From assembly GCF_963669205.1 (NCBI RefSeq), contig NZ_OY769915.1, positions 4,314,001-4,378,000 of the forward strand: a stretch of 64,000 nt of DNA, read 5' to 3'. Within the stretch, counting starts at the first letter, position 1, and the number at the start of each line of letters is the position of its first letter. This DNA comes from an uncultured Roseibium sp. GTDB taxonomy: Bacteria; Pseudomonadota; Alphaproteobacteria; Rhizobiales; Stappiaceae. Both the position numbers and the translations under genes were made by a program. Under the pieces are notes generated by a model that was not told the origin of the DNA, made no database searches, and saw nothing but the letters and a program-made list of their open reading frames with translations. Of this stretch, positions 1 to 8,288 are shown piece after piece.

Positions 1-336
1 TGTGCCCTTATTTGAAAAAAGTTGGATATTTTTTCAATAATCGACAAAGCAGAGTCAAGTGCAACAGCACATGACACCGTCACCGCAGGCAATGCAAATT
101 ACGGTTTCGACAGAAAGGACCGCCGGTCAGCGCCGCGCAGTCTGCCAGGAACTGTCTCCTTCGATGCCATCTCCACTTGATGGACTTGTCGTCCCGGCTG
201 AAGCGCAGCGGAAAGCCGGGACGGCAATTTCAGGATAACGTCCGGTATCCAAACCACGCACAGTGCGGAATTTGGTCGTTGACTCAGCGGCAAGCATCAA
301 ACCGCGCTACCCAACCCGCATTACGAGGACCGCCGG
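1..336. other. Intergenic left edge with hairpin repeat and direct repeat
   Basis: No convincing gene is visible in this stretch downstream of the aldehyde dehydrogenase. It contains a palindromic repeat unit at 190-223 and two copies of an 18-bp sequence at 116-133 and 326-343. The first 60 bases are AT-rich. A 64-codon open frame exists on the minus strand (99-293), but it runs through the hairpin repeat and has no recognisable domain, so I do not call it. Confidence 0.6.
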
Positions 337-343
337 TCAGCGC
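116..343. repeat. Pair of 18-bp direct repeats at the 3' end of the aldehyde dehydrogenase
   Basis: The sequence AGGACCGCCGGTCAGCGC occurs at 116-133 and again at 326-343, start points 210 bp apart. The right copy includes the last codon and stop codon of the aldehyde dehydrogenase (stop at 337-339). Each copy contains the small palindrome GACCGCCGGTC. This may be a duplication footprint left by an insertion or excision. It could also be chance plus local GC bias. Confidence 0.5.
190..223. repeat. REP-like palindromic element
   Basis: Perfect 10-bp arms (CGTCCCGGCT at 190-199, AGCCGGGACG at 214-223) enclose a 14-nt loop. Extragenic elements with a CGTCCCGG arm are common in alphaproteobacterial genomes. 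It is 3' of the aldehyde dehydrogenase gene and could act as a transcript-end structure. No second copy was found in this window, so repeat-family membership is inferred from the arm sequence alone. Confidence 0.5.
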
Positions 344-1806
344 ATGACGAAGGGATTGCTCATCGGGGCGTCCGAAATGTTGATCCAGGTGGTCTTTGTG
401 CGTGTGTAGTCAAGGATTGCCTCAAGCCCGGCCTCACGTCCGTAGCCGGACTGGTTGAACCCGCCGAACGGCGCGATCGGGGACACGGCGCGGTAGGTGT
501 TCACCCAGCAGATCCCGGCATTGAGCCGCGCAGAAACGCGATGGGCACGCGCGACATTCTGCGTGAAGACGCCCGACCCGAGGCCGTAAGGCGTGTCATT
601 CGCAAGCACGAGTGCCTCCTCCTCCGTGTCGAAAGGCAACAGAGACATCACCGGGCCGAACATCTCGACATGCAGTGTCGCCGTCTCCGGGGTCGTGCAT
701 TCCACGAGCGTGGGAGCCATGTAGTTGCCAGGCCGGTCGAGCGCCTCGCCACCAAAACGGATGCGTGCGCCCTGCCCCTTCGCTGTCTCCAGTGTCACCT
801 TGATCCGCTCGACCTGTGCTGCTGTGCACAGCGGACCGACATGCGTCGCCGCCTCCAGCGGATCGCCGACGACAATGGCTTCCGATTTCTCGGCAATGCG
901 CCCTGCCAGCTTTTCGAAAACAGACCGCTGCACCAGCCCGCGTGTCCCGGCAACGCAACTTTGCCCCGATGCGCCGAAATTACCTGCGATCAACCCGTTG
1001 GCGGCACCTTCCAGATCCGCGTCCTCAAAGACGATGATCGGAGATTTACCGCCAAGTTCGAGCGTCGTGACCGCAAAGTTCTCGGCCGAATTGCGCACAA
1101 CGTGCCGAGCCGTATCCGGCCCGCCGGTAAACGCGATCCGGTCAACATCCTTGTGCCGGGTCAGGGGAATGGCGCAATTCTCCGCGTCCCCTGTGATCAC
1201 CGATACGACACCGGCAGGAAACCCGGCTTCTTCAACCAGCCGTGCAAATTTCAGCATCGGTGCCGGAGCGATCTCCGAAGCTTTCAGAACAACGGTGCAT
1301 CCCGCCGCCAGCGCGGGACCGAGTTTTGTCGCCGTCAGGAACATCTGCGCATTCCACGGCACGATCGCCGCAACGACGCCAATGGGCGCACGCTGTGTGA
1401 AGACATGCATGTCCGGTTTGTCGATGGGAAGAACCTGGCCTTCGATCTTGTCAGCCAGTCCCGCATAGTATCGATAATAGTCGCCGACATATTTGGTCTG
1501 GCTGGCGGTTTCCGCGAGCAGTTTGCCGCTGTCCGTTGTCTCGATCTCCCCCAGTTGCACCGCGTTGGCTTCGATCAGCTCCGCCAGCCGGTAAAGCAAT
1601 TTGCCTCGCGCGGTCTGCGTCATGTCCCGCCATGAGGGGTCTTCAAGCGCACGCCGGGCAGCAGCCACCGCCCGGTCGACGTCTTCTGGTGCCGCGCAGG
1701 CAAATGTCGCCCAGTCCTTGCCGGTCGCCGGGTTCTGCGAGGACATCACCTGACCGGAGCTTCCTTCCGTCCAGTCCCCGTCGATGAAAAGCTGATAATG
1801 CTGCAT
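337..1806 (-). CDS. NAD(P)-dependent aldehyde dehydrogenase
   Basis: A full-length ALDH-superfamily enzyme of 489 residues that oxidises an aldehyde to its acid with NAD(P)+. Visible signatures are the cofactor-side PWNAQ at about 150-154, the general base E250 in LELGGKSP, and the catalytic C284 in GQSCVAG. It is the last gene of a five-gene minus-strand operon after a luciferase-like monooxygenase, 9 bp downstream of that gene's stop. Its likely substrate is the aldehyde released by upstream monooxygenation or hydrolysis. Family assignment is secure; the substrate is unknown. Confidence 0.93.
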   Translation of the reverse strand: MQHYQLFIDGDWTEGSSGQVMSSQNPATGKDWATFACAAPEDVDRAVAAARRALEDPSWRDMTQTARGKLLYRLAELIEANAVQLGEIETTDSGKLLAETASQTKYVGDYYRYYAGLADKIEGQVLPIDKPDMHVFTQRAPIGVVAAIVPWNAQMFLTATKLGPALAAGCTVVLKASEIAPAPMLKFARLVEEAGFPAGVVSVITGDAENCAIPLTRHKDVDRIAFTGGPDTARHVVRNSAENFAVTTLELGGKSPIIVFEDADLEGAANGLIAGNFGASGQSCVAGTRGLVQRSVFEKLAGRIAEKSEAIVVGDPLEAATHVGPLCTAAQVERIKVTLETAKGQGARIRFGGEALDRPGNYMAPTLVECTTPETATLHVEMFGPVMSLLPFDTEEEALVLANDTPYGLGSGVFTQNVARAHRVSARLNAGICWVNTYRAVSPIAPFGGFNQSGYGREAGLEAILDYTRTKTTWINISDAPMSNPFVMR

Positions 1807-1815
1807 CTTCTTCCC

Positions 1816-2850
1816 TCAGCTGAAAGCCGGCATGACGTCATCGATGAACCGGCTGAGGGAAGCGCGCTTTCGCTCCGCGCTCATGCCGCTGTCGATCCAG
1901 AATGAAAACTCATCATAGCCCAGATCCTCATAGCGTTTTATCCGGTCTATGACCTCATCAGCCGTGCCGATTGTCAGGTCCCGGGCGAGGTTCTCCGGTG
2001 CCATCATCTGGTTCCCGGCGATTTCCTCTTCCGAAAGCTCGGCAATCAGGCCCTGCGAGACAGGCCGCTTGTTCTGAAACCACGCACCGAAATAGCAGTA
2101 GAACCGGGAGAGTTCCTGCGTCGCCCGGTATACATCCTCGCTGTCCGCACCGACATATGTGTGGTGCAGCAGCATGATCTTCGGCCGTGGTCCTTCATGC
2201 GTGGCGCAGGCGTCGTTGAACCGCCCCATCAGGGTTTCCACTTCAGCGTGCCCCTGCCAAAGCGGGGTGACCTGGATATTGAAACCGTTATGCACTCCGA
2301 ATTCGTGACTGTTCGGATCCCTGGCTGCGATCCAGATTGGAGGGCCGTCTTCCTGGACCGGTTTCGGCGACGCGGTGGACTCGGGAAACGCAAAAAATTC
2401 GCCGTCATGTGCATGGTCGCCCTGCCAGAGCTTCCGCAAGAGAGGTGTCGTTTCACGCATCCTCTGACCTGCTTCCCATGCGTCCATCCCCGGCATCATC
2501 CGCTCGTACTCGTAGGAATAGGCGCCCCGGGCGATCCCGAGCTCAATCCGCCCGCCGGTCATCAGATCCGCGGCCGCCGCCTCGCCCGCGAGCTTGATCG
2601 GATGCCAGAACGGGGCAACGATCGTGCCGGTTCCGAGACGGACATTCTTTGTGTGATGCGCAAGGTCCACCAGCGACAGAAACGGATTGGGCGCGATTGT
2701 GAATTCCATGCCGTGATGTTCACCGGTCCAGATCGCACGCATCCCGCCCTCGTCCGCCACTCTGCAAAGGCCCAGAAAGTCTTCGTAGAGCTTGGCATGC
2801 GGTTCGTCCGGAGAAAGCCGTTCCATGTGCGCAAAAAGGGAAAACTCCAT
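1816..2850 (-). CDS. LLM-class flavin-dependent monooxygenase (luciferase-like)
   Basis: A 344-residue bacterial-luciferase-family protein. The open frame runs further upstream to 3012, but homology begins at MEFSLFAHMERL, and the ATG at 2850 sits 2 bp after the flavin reductase stop, so I use that start. The family uses reduced FMN supplied by a partner reductase to hydroxylate or cleave small organic substrates; the adjacent reductase is the obvious partner. Typical features are the early EHH segment (GEHHGMEF) and the LGIARGAY segment. The pair suggests a two-component monooxygenase; the substrate cannot be read from sequence. Confidence 0.9.
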   Translation of the reverse strand: MEFSLFAHMERLSPDEPHAKLYEDFLGLCRVADEGGMRAIWTGEHHGMEFTIAPNPFLSLVDLAHHTKNVRLGTGTIVAPFWHPIKLAGEAAAADLMTGGRIELGIARGAYSYEYERMMPGMDAWEAGQRMRETTPLLRKLWQGDHAHDGEFFAFPESTASPKPVQEDGPPIWIAARDPNSHEFGVHNGFNIQVTPLWQGHAEVETLMGRFNDACATHEGPRPKIMLLHHTYVGADSEDVYRATQELSRFYCYFGAWFQNKRPVSQGLIAELSEEEIAGNQMMAPENLARDLTIGTADEVIDRIKRYEDLGYDEFSFWIDSGMSAERKRASLSRFIDDVMPAFS

Positions 2851-2852
2851 GA

Positions 2853-3785
2853 TCAGGCCCTTTCCTGAAGCCGGTGCGTCTCTCCCGAGACTGCATTGCC
2901 GAGGTAGAGATTGAAGTTGCGTGTCCGCACCTCCTCCGCAAACCGCGCCAGCATGCGTGCGGTCGCCGGCGAACTGAAACTGAGACCGCTCAATTCGGAA
3001 AACGGGATGCATTCGTAGCCCGCCGCCGCATCCACATTTGTCGCTCTTGCCAGCAGGTAGGCAAAATGCGTGCCCTGGGACGGGTCGTCGAACACGGAGT
3101 AGACCGGTCCGAGCTCAACGTCGATCCCAAGCGCCTGCAGCTCGTTGCGAAGGCAGTCCCTGAGCGACGTTCTGTCCGGCGCGACACATTCCGGCAACCT
3201 GTACCCCTCTGGTGATGCCTTCAGGAGAACGCCGCCGTCGGCCTCGACAAGGGCGCCGCAGCTGTTCTTTCTGGCACCGGGATCACGTGCCTTGTGTTCC
3301 AGGCCGAGACTGAAGAACCGCCCGCCCGCGTAACCGAGCCCGCGCCCCTCGCCCTGCGAAAAATCCGTAACCTCGCCGACCAGGATCACATGGTCGCCGG
3401 CCGGCATCACCTCATGCGTCCGGCAGGAGAAGGAGGCAACGGCGCCCTCGATGACCGGAACCCCCGAGGCGTTGATGTCATGGTCCACGCGTGCGAACCG
3501 GTCGCCCTTGTACCCGGCGAAGATATTGGCAATGCCTTCCTGACCCTCGCTCAATACGCTGACGGCGAAATTCCTGCAGGCACTGAATGCCTTGAAACTG
3601 GAAAGAAACTTGCCCGGGCAGACCAGCAACAGCGGCGGGCTCAGCGACACGGAGGAAAACGAGTTCGCCGTGAAACCGACGGGCAGGCCCGTTTCATCAA
3701 TGCACGTCACCACGGTGACGCCGGTCATGAATCGTCCGAAAGCATCCCGGAGTTCGCGTGGTTCGATCTCGCTCATTCCTGGCAC
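2853..3785 (-). CDS. Flavin reductase with an extra C-terminal domain
   Basis: The first ~165 residues form a flavin-reductase-like FMN-binding domain (RFMTGVTVVT, GFTANSFSSVSLSPPLLLVC, GRFFSLG), which supplies FMNH2 to the neighbouring luciferase-like oxygenase. The remaining ~145 residues are an additional domain. It resembles a Nudix-like fold in layout but shows no Nudix box, so I would not predict hydrolase activity. Short two-component reductases are ~170 residues, making this nearly double length. Its 5' end overlaps the hydrolase gene by 13 bp, indicating translational coupling. Confidence 0.85.
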   Translation of the reverse strand: MPGMSEIEPRELRDAFGRFMTGVTVVTCIDETGLPVGFTANSFSSVSLSPPLLLVCPGKFLSSFKAFSACRNFAVSVLSEGQEGIANIFAGYKGDRFARVDHDINASGVPVIEGAVASFSCRTHEVMPAGDHVILVGEVTDFSQGEGRGLGYAGGRFFSLGLEHKARDPGARKNSCGALVEADGGVLLKASPEGYRLPECVAPDRTSLRDCLRNELQALGIDVELGPVYSVFDDPSQGTHFAYLLARATNVDAAAGYECIPFSELSGLSFSSPATARMLARFAEEVRTRNFNLYLGNAVSGETHRLQERA

Positions 3786-4552
3786 CTCTCTGCAAATTCT
3801 AGCAAGGCCCGATTGACCAGCTCAGGATGCGTCATGGGCATCATGTGCGCCGCATCTGCGACAATCTCCGCCCTGCCGTCTGGTGCAAGGGCAGCCATTG
3901 CGCGGCTCATCGCCGGAGTGGAATTCTGTTCACGGCCTCCGGTCATGAAAAGCGCCGGGCATGACAGCTTTCTGAGCGCTTCATCTGCCGGGCCGTCTTC
4001 TCTCGCAAAAACGGAGTAGGCGGCCTTGTAGCCTTCCGGGTCCATGTTGCTGAGCCAGTCATGGCAGGCTGTACGCTCCGGGCTCGAACGCTCACCAAAC
4101 CATCGGACGAGTGTCGGCAACGGATCGGCGGCGCTGGTTCCAGCCATCTGTGCAGCCCGTTCCCGGACCGCAGCCCGGGCTGCAGGGCTTCGCCGGAATA
4201 CCGCATTGAGAGCCGCGACACCTTTCACCTGATCCGGGTATCGGGCGGCGAGATCCAGTGCGATCATCGCCCCCATGGAGTGCCCCACGACCACGGCTGG
4301 CCGATCGAGCAGGTTCGCAATGCGCTCACCAAAAACCTGCAAGCCGGGAGCGCCATGCAATGCGGCACTGTCCGCATGACCAGGGAGGTCGGGTACCAGG
4401 ACCTCGAAACGCGTGGACAAGGCAGCGGACTGCCCGTTCCAGGCCTCGGCCCGAAGTCCGACGCCATGAATTAGGACCATGCGCGGACCCTGCCCTGAGG
4501 ATACGACGGCAAGGCCGTTAACGTCAGACCGCGGCCGGGTTGTCCAGGTCAT
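3773..4552 (-). CDS. Alpha/beta hydrolase
   Basis: A 259-residue alpha/beta-hydrolase. The oxyanion region LIHGVGL lies near residues 27-33, the nucleophile elbow GHSMG places the serine at 92, and the late histidine in DAAHMM (about 235) completes the likely triad. The ATG at 4552 is chosen because homology starts there, although this makes a 29-bp overlap with the preceding gene; the frame is open further upstream. In this operon it probably hydrolyses an ester, lactone, amide or C-C bond in the catabolic substrate. Exact chemistry is unknown. Confidence 0.88.
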   Translation of the reverse strand: MTWTTRPRSDVNGLAVVSSGQGPRMVLIHGVGLRAEAWNGQSAALSTRFEVLVPDLPGHADSAALHGAPGLQVFGERIANLLDRPAVVVGHSMGAMIALDLAARYPDQVKGVAALNAVFRRSPAARAAVRERAAQMAGTSAADPLPTLVRWFGERSSPERTACHDWLSNMDPEGYKAAYSVFAREDGPADEALRKLSCPALFMTGGREQNSTPAMSRAMAALAPDGRAEIVADAAHMMPMTHPELVNRALLEFAERCQE

Positions 4553-5123
4553 GGCCCATCTCTTCCAGATCCTGATACCTGTCGCCGATCCGGTGAAAAG
4601 GCCGGCCGCTTGTTGCGCCGCCAAGGACGACGACGATCTCGTCGGCGCGCGGCGCATCGGCAATGGCAAACTGAATGGTCAGGTAGTGAGACCGGCGACC
4701 GGCGTCGTTCTTGTCCATCAACGGCACCATGATCGGTGCATTGGCAGGACCGCGCGTGTTTGTGAACGCCAGATACGACTTTGCGCCGACCGCCTGCCGG
4801 TAGTGATTGCCGAACCGCAGTGTGTGGATCAGGCCGGACGCATGTTCCACCTCGCCGTCAAGCCCGGCAACGGCGGCCTTGCCGTAGGCCTCGATAGCCT
4901 CGCCGCTGCCCGCCAGCTTGATCATCCTGGCGGTCATGAGTTCACCAAGGACCGGACCGAAACTCCGGATTTCGGGACGCAGATCCTCAACATAGCGGCC
5001 GGCCCAAGGGTTTCGCACCACGGCTGCCACCGCGAACATGCGCCACGGAACATCCGCTTTGCGGAAGCCTTCGATGAAGACTTCTTCGTCAAAGGTCACG
5101 ATTTTCCTGATTTCAGGATCCAT
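4524..5123 (-). CDS. AA_synth (DUF1185) family protein
   Basis: A 199-residue protein matching the 'amino acid synthesis' family (PF06684/DUF1185), recognisable from GRYVEDLRPEIRSFGPVLG and the conserved RFGNHYR and LAFTNTRG segments. The biochemical role of the family is not established; the name is historical. It is often found next to luciferase-like oxygenases, flavin reductases and amidohydrolase or alpha/beta-hydrolase genes, as here. It is the first gene of the operon and lies 116 bp from the divergent LysR gene. Confidence 0.82.
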   Translation of the reverse strand: MDPEIRKIVTFDEEVFIEGFRKADVPWRMFAVAAVVRNPWAGRYVEDLRPEIRSFGPVLGELMTARMIKLAGSGEAIEAYGKAAVAGLDGEVEHASGLIHTLRFGNHYRQAVGAKSYLAFTNTRGPANAPIMVPLMDKNDAGRRSHYLTIQFAIADAPRADEIVVVLGGATSGRPFHRIGDRYQDLEEMGHDLDNPAAV

Positions 5124-5210
5124 TCCGCCCTCCGAAATCCCTTCCCGATGTCCTGCGCCAGTATTGAGCGCCTTGACTTTCCGGACAAACGAATGATTTT
5201 CAGTCTCAGG

Positions 5211-5227
5211 TATTAGTCAAACTAATA
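5211..5227. promoter_or_regulatory. Perfect palindrome, candidate LysR operator
   Basis: TATTAGTCAAACTAATA has perfect 7-bp arms (TATTAGT/ACTAATA) around CAA. It lies 12 bp before the LysR ATG and 87 bp before the divergent operon start. The T-N11-A core expected of LysR-type sites fits within it. Placement in the only divergent promoter region of this block supports autoregulation plus control of the oxygenase operon; binding itself is inferred. Confidence 0.6.
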
Positions 5228-5239
5228 GGCAACTTGATC

Positions 5240-6088
5240 ATGGCACCGGCATTGCCTCCTCTGAACTGGTTTCGCGCGTTCGAGGCTGCTGCCAGAAACT
5301 TGAGTTTCACGGCAGCGGCCGGCGAAATCGGCATGACCCAGTCAGCCGTCAGCCAGCAGGTCAAATCGCTGGAAATGCGTCTCGGCGTTTTGCTGTTCGA
5401 CCGCAAGGCGCGCGGCCTCGCCCTCACGGATCATGGCCGCCGTCTGCTTCCCCAGGTGGACACTGCGCTGGCCACCCTGACCGGCGCCACCGCAGCGTTC
5501 GTCGCCGACCAGGCGACTGACCATCTGACGGTTTCGGCGTCGATCAGCGTCATTCAGTGGCTCATTGCACCCAGACTTCCCGAATTCACCAGAAGACACC
5601 CAGACATCGTGCTCCGGCTGATCGGGGCTGTCTGGCCCGACGAGTTCACACAGACCGCCGCCGACGTTGAAATTCGCTTCGGATCCCGCAAACAGGCCGG
5701 CTCCGACGCCGAACTTCTGGGCACCGACAAGCTGGTCGCCTTGAAATCTCCGTCTCTGAAGGGAAACTTCGAACGCTTGCCCCTGATTGAGGCGGTCGGA
5801 ACTTCGGACGGCTGGAAACCCTGGGTACTGGCGGCCGGAATTTCGCCGCGCTTGCCAAGCCTTCTTGTGGATTCCTATGGCCCCGCGCTGCAAATGGCCA
5901 TTCACGGCAATGGCGTCTGCCTCGTTCACGAACACCTGGCCATATCTCCGCGAAATCAGAACCTGATCGAATCCGCGCACGAGGCCACGCTGACGGCTAA
6001 CGAAAATTACTACCTTTCCATCAAATCGAAGACGGAAGCGGCGATTGCGTTCAGGAACTGGATTGTCGCATCTGTCGGCGCGGGCTGA
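5240..6088 (+). CDS. LysR-family transcriptional regulator (GcvA-like)
   Basis: A 282-residue LysR-type regulator. The N-terminal winged HTH covers about residues 5-64 (NWFRAFEAAARNLSFTAAAGE, then MTQSAVSQQVKSLE), followed by a periplasmic-binding-like effector domain. The LPPLNWFRAFEAAARNLSFTAAA start resembles the GcvA/AmpR branch. The ATG at 5240 is preferred over an in-frame TTG at 5234. It is divergent from the five-gene oxygenase/dehydrogenase operon and probably controls it through the palindrome at 5211-5227. Confidence 0.92.
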   Translation: MAPALPPLNWFRAFEAAARNLSFTAAAGEIGMTQSAVSQQVKSLEMRLGVLLFDRKARGLALTDHGRRLLPQVDTALATLTGATAAFVADQATDHLTVSASISVIQWLIAPRLPEFTRRHPDIVLRLIGAVWPDEFTQTAADVEIRFGSRKQAGSDAELLGTDKLVALKSPSLKGNFERLPLIEAVGTSDGWKPWVLAAGISPRLPSLLVDSYGPALQMAIHGNGVCLVHEHLAISPRNQNLIESAHEATLTANENYYLSIKSKTEAAIAFRNWIVASVGAG

Positions 6089-6167
6089 AAAGAGTGGATC
6101 GCGCCATCAGGCAGCGACGGCGATCACGGGCGGATTGAAGGGAACGGAGTGTTCGCTACCGAAAGCC

Positions 6168-6512
6168 CTACCTGCGCACCTTGTATCCGAGACTGGTGAC
6201 ATAGGTGCGCTTTCCCGTTCTTTCGAATGTGAAACAACTCACCCGCCCACCTCGGAAGTTGTTGTCGAATTTCGTGCAAAGCTTGTTGCCCTTGAAATGC
6301 CAGCGCCCGGTAAGGTTCTTTCCTTTCCCAGCCGAATAGACAAAACCGCCTCCCGGTCGATAGGTGATCTTTCCCGAAAATGGACCGCTGTACGAGAGTC
6401 TCTTTCCGATCAGTTCGCTCCTTATCTCATTCTGGGAAAGCGTTTCAGCCGAAACAGTCGGCACAAAAAACATCGACGCAAATAAGAGTGTGAGGATTGG
6501 TGTAATCCGCAT
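6168..6512 (-). CDS. Small secreted protein of unknown function
   Basis: 114 residues from the ATG at 6512, chosen because it begins a clean Sec signal peptide (MRITPILTLLFASMFFVPTVSA, cleavage near residue 22). The mature part is basic, rich in Gly and aromatic residues (YRPGGGFVYSAG, GRWHFKGNKLCTKFD) and has two cysteines that could form a disulfide. The pattern resembles small periplasmic beta-rich proteins, but I do not recognise a named family. It is monocistronic, converging on the LysR gene. Confidence 0.6.
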   Translation of the reverse strand: MRITPILTLLFASMFFVPTVSAETLSQNEIRSELIGKRLSYSGPFSGKITYRPGGGFVYSAGKGKNLTGRWHFKGNKLCTKFDNNFRGGRVSCFTFERTGKRTYVTSLGYKVRR

Positions 6513-6633
6513 TCGCCCCTCCGGATTGAGTTTCAAATCCTTCTATCATGCCGTGAATGCCCCCGGAAACCAAAAATTGAAATCAAAAAAACGGCAATTA
6601 AAAATTGCACGCAGCACCTTCTGCCCGAATCCG

Positions 6634-7008
6634 TCAGGCGGCATCTTCAAGTTTGCGGGCAATCTGTTTCAGGACCACCCGGTTCCGGCTTGTCACGGTG
6701 GATCTTTTCCAGCCGTATTTTTCGCATGTCCGGCTGAAGCGGCCACCGCCGGCCTTGCACATGACTTCGAACTGCAAGGCGCGCCGGCTGTCCGCGTCAT
6801 CAACAAGAGCAAACCACGTCAGGGCCTCTTCCGCTCTCGATATCTGCCGGGGCTCAAACGTCCGCTTCCGCCGTGCGACCTTGCGCCGGAAGTCGGGCCA
6901 GGCAGACAGGATGGACTTCGGACCATCGCCTTTCGCCGTGCAGGCAACGACAATCATCGCCTCGACCAATCGCGACATGATCTCCTTGCTATCCCAAGAG
7001 CCACTCAT
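6634..7008 (-). CDS. DUF6362-like phage-associated protein
   Basis: 124 residues. Features include an SAWPDFRRKV segment and a C-terminal helix-turn-helix-like part (RFSRTCEKYGWKRSTVTSRNRVVLKQIARKL). This matches my recollection of the DUF6362 family found in alphaproteobacterial prophages, where it may play a terminase-small-subunit-like or regulatory DNA-binding role. That assignment is from pattern memory only. It lies at the distal end of a minus-strand block driven from the repressor region at about 8.3 kb. Confidence 0.6.
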   Translation of the reverse strand: MSGSWDSKEIMSRLVEAMIVVACTAKGDGPKSILSAWPDFRRKVARRKRTFEPRQISRAEEALTWFALVDDADSRRALQFEVMCKAGGGRFSRTCEKYGWKRSTVTSRNRVVLKQIARKLEDAA

Positions 7009-7108
7009 CCCTGCGCTCCCGTCCAGGGCCCGCAGCTAGGCAGCACTGGTCTTCGGGCCATCGCGGCAACGGAACGAAAGCGATCACGCTGAAACCGTGA
7101 AGCCGGTT

Positions 7109-7288
7109 TTAAGCCCGGTGCTCCGTATCGCTGTCCTGCTTTTGTGCTTCCTGGAAACCCTGCGTCCACAAGGTGAAATAGTCGGCTTCGCGCGGATAGG
7201 GATTGTCGGCTTGAGACTTTCCCTTTCCATAGGCCTGGAAGCCCCGCTCGAACGCATGAACCTGCGCCTTTGTCTGATAAACACCCAT
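7109..7288 (-). CDS. Rmf/CrpP-fold small protein
   Basis: 59 residues beginning MGVYQTKAQV; the ATG at 7288 follows a purine-rich GGTGGGG, and an in-frame TTG lies 12 bp upstream. The core (AFERGFQAYGKGKSQADNPYP, then FTLWTQGFQEAQ) matches the ribosome-modulation-factor/CrpP pattern: G-x-x-A near the start, a central Pro-Tyr-Pro and a terminal W-x-x-G-x-x-E-A. Such proteins either hibernate ribosomes (RMF) or occur on mobile elements (CrpP-like). The mobile context favours the latter. Confidence 0.68.
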   Translation of the reverse strand: MGVYQTKAQVHAFERGFQAYGKGKSQADNPYPREADYFTLWTQGFQEAQKQDSDTEHRA

Positions 7289-7450
7289 TTGCCCCACCAA
7301 GGATCGTTGATTTTTGCCCGACTAAACCGCCCTGCCTGCGTTCCCGCCCGGATCCGCACCACAAGAATGGCGCGCATTGCCACATTTCTTCTACACACTC
7401 ACTGATTGTCGATGGGAGTGTAGTCAACTCAATTTCCATAACAAGCACCC

Positions 7451-7873
7451 TCACGCTGCTTTCCCCGGCAAAATTGCCGATAAAGACGAGTCCAACTCAT
7501 ACGCGAGAAGGACAGCCAAGGTGATTGTCGGAGCGGCCGGATTGATATCCTTTGCACGCTGCAGCATCTCATCGAGCTTGAGCAGGTCGAATTGCGTCAC
7601 GAAAGCCGGATGCACGACGAGGTCTGGTTTGTTCAACACCAGCCATGATACGGCAGACAAAACCTTCGACGACCAGTTGCCGCGATTGACAGGCGTATTG
7701 ATCAGTCCCAGAACGAGGCGCAGGTGCCCCGGCCCGTGTTTTTCGAGCAGTGCCTGACAAGTGCGACGGGCCTTGCACTGGCTTCTTCCGTCGCTGCGCT
7801 TGGCAGGAGCCACGAAATGTATGCCGAACTCGGCGGCAAGCCTGTCCAGTTGACCGCCTGACGCCATCAGCAT
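7451..7873 (-). CDS. Hypothetical protein of phage-like module
   Basis: 140 residues with no recognised family. An N-terminal stretch (GGQLDRLAAEFGIHF) could be helical, a basic middle follows (KRSDGRSQCKARRTCQALLEKHGPGHLRLVLGL), and the C-terminal half is hydrophobic and helical. The start overlaps the end of the upstream gene by 7 bp, so the two are co-translated. The position, within a small-gene operon divergent from an S24 repressor, suggests an early or DNA-interacting function, but nothing in the sequence proves it. Confidence 0.5.
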   Translation of the reverse strand: MLMASGGQLDRLAAEFGIHFVAPAKRSDGRSQCKARRTCQALLEKHGPGHLRLVLGLINTPVNRGNWSSKVLSAVSWLVLNKPDLVVHPAFVTQFDLLKLDEMLQRAKDINPAAPTITLAVLLAYELDSSLSAILPGKAA

Positions 7874-8223
7874 CCCTCCGATGTTTCGGCCTTTTCCTTC
7901 TGGAGCGCGGCGAAGGACGCCTCCGCTTGCTGGCGCGTCCCAAGGCGCAAATGTTTATGTTTTGTTCTCATTGCATTGCAGGCCCTGGCATCGAAGGGTG
8001 TGCGTTGGCCGCGCTCTGCATTTCGGCCCCGCTCCCGTTTCGCTGCATCCTCATTCGACTTCATCTGCGATCTCGCGCTTTTCAGCTCGAGTGTCAGCAA
8101 CCTTGTCCTGGCCTTTTCCAACGCGTATTCGTCCTCCAGACGCGCGCTCGGCCTTTCAGCGCGCAGCCGGAAGTGAGCCACCCGGTCTCTTGCTTCTTCG
8201 ATTTGATCTTTAAGCCCGTCCAC
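7867..8223 (-). CDS. Basic coiled-coil hypothetical protein
   Basis: 118 residues from a GTG at 8223 that follows an AAGGGAAG ribosome-binding stretch. The protein is almost entirely charged helix (long heptad-like runs such as LEDEYALEKARTRLLTLELK) and is rich in Arg, Lys and Glu. It has no recognised domain. It is the first gene of the leftward small-gene operon and faces the S24 repressor across 148 bp that hold a candidate operator. A nucleic-acid-associated role is plausible but unsupported. Confidence 0.45.
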   Translation of the reverse strand: MDGLKDQIEEARDRVAHFRLRAERPSARLEDEYALEKARTRLLTLELKSARSQMKSNEDAAKRERGRNAERGQRTPFDARACNAMRTKHKHLRLGTRQQAEASFAALQKEKAETSEGC

Positions 8224-8288
8224 CTAAGCTTCCCTTTCCAGTCCTGAACTGACCCGTCTCGGCGCCCGTACGGCGTGACTTCGATATG

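Noticed and set aside
99..293. 64-codon minus-strand frame in left intergenic region
   Set aside because: Runs through a palindromic repeat and has no domain or good RBS.
2851..3012. 54-residue N-terminal extension of the luciferase-like protein
   Set aside because: Overlaps the flavin reductase C-terminus and lacks family similarity; ATG at 2850 is better.
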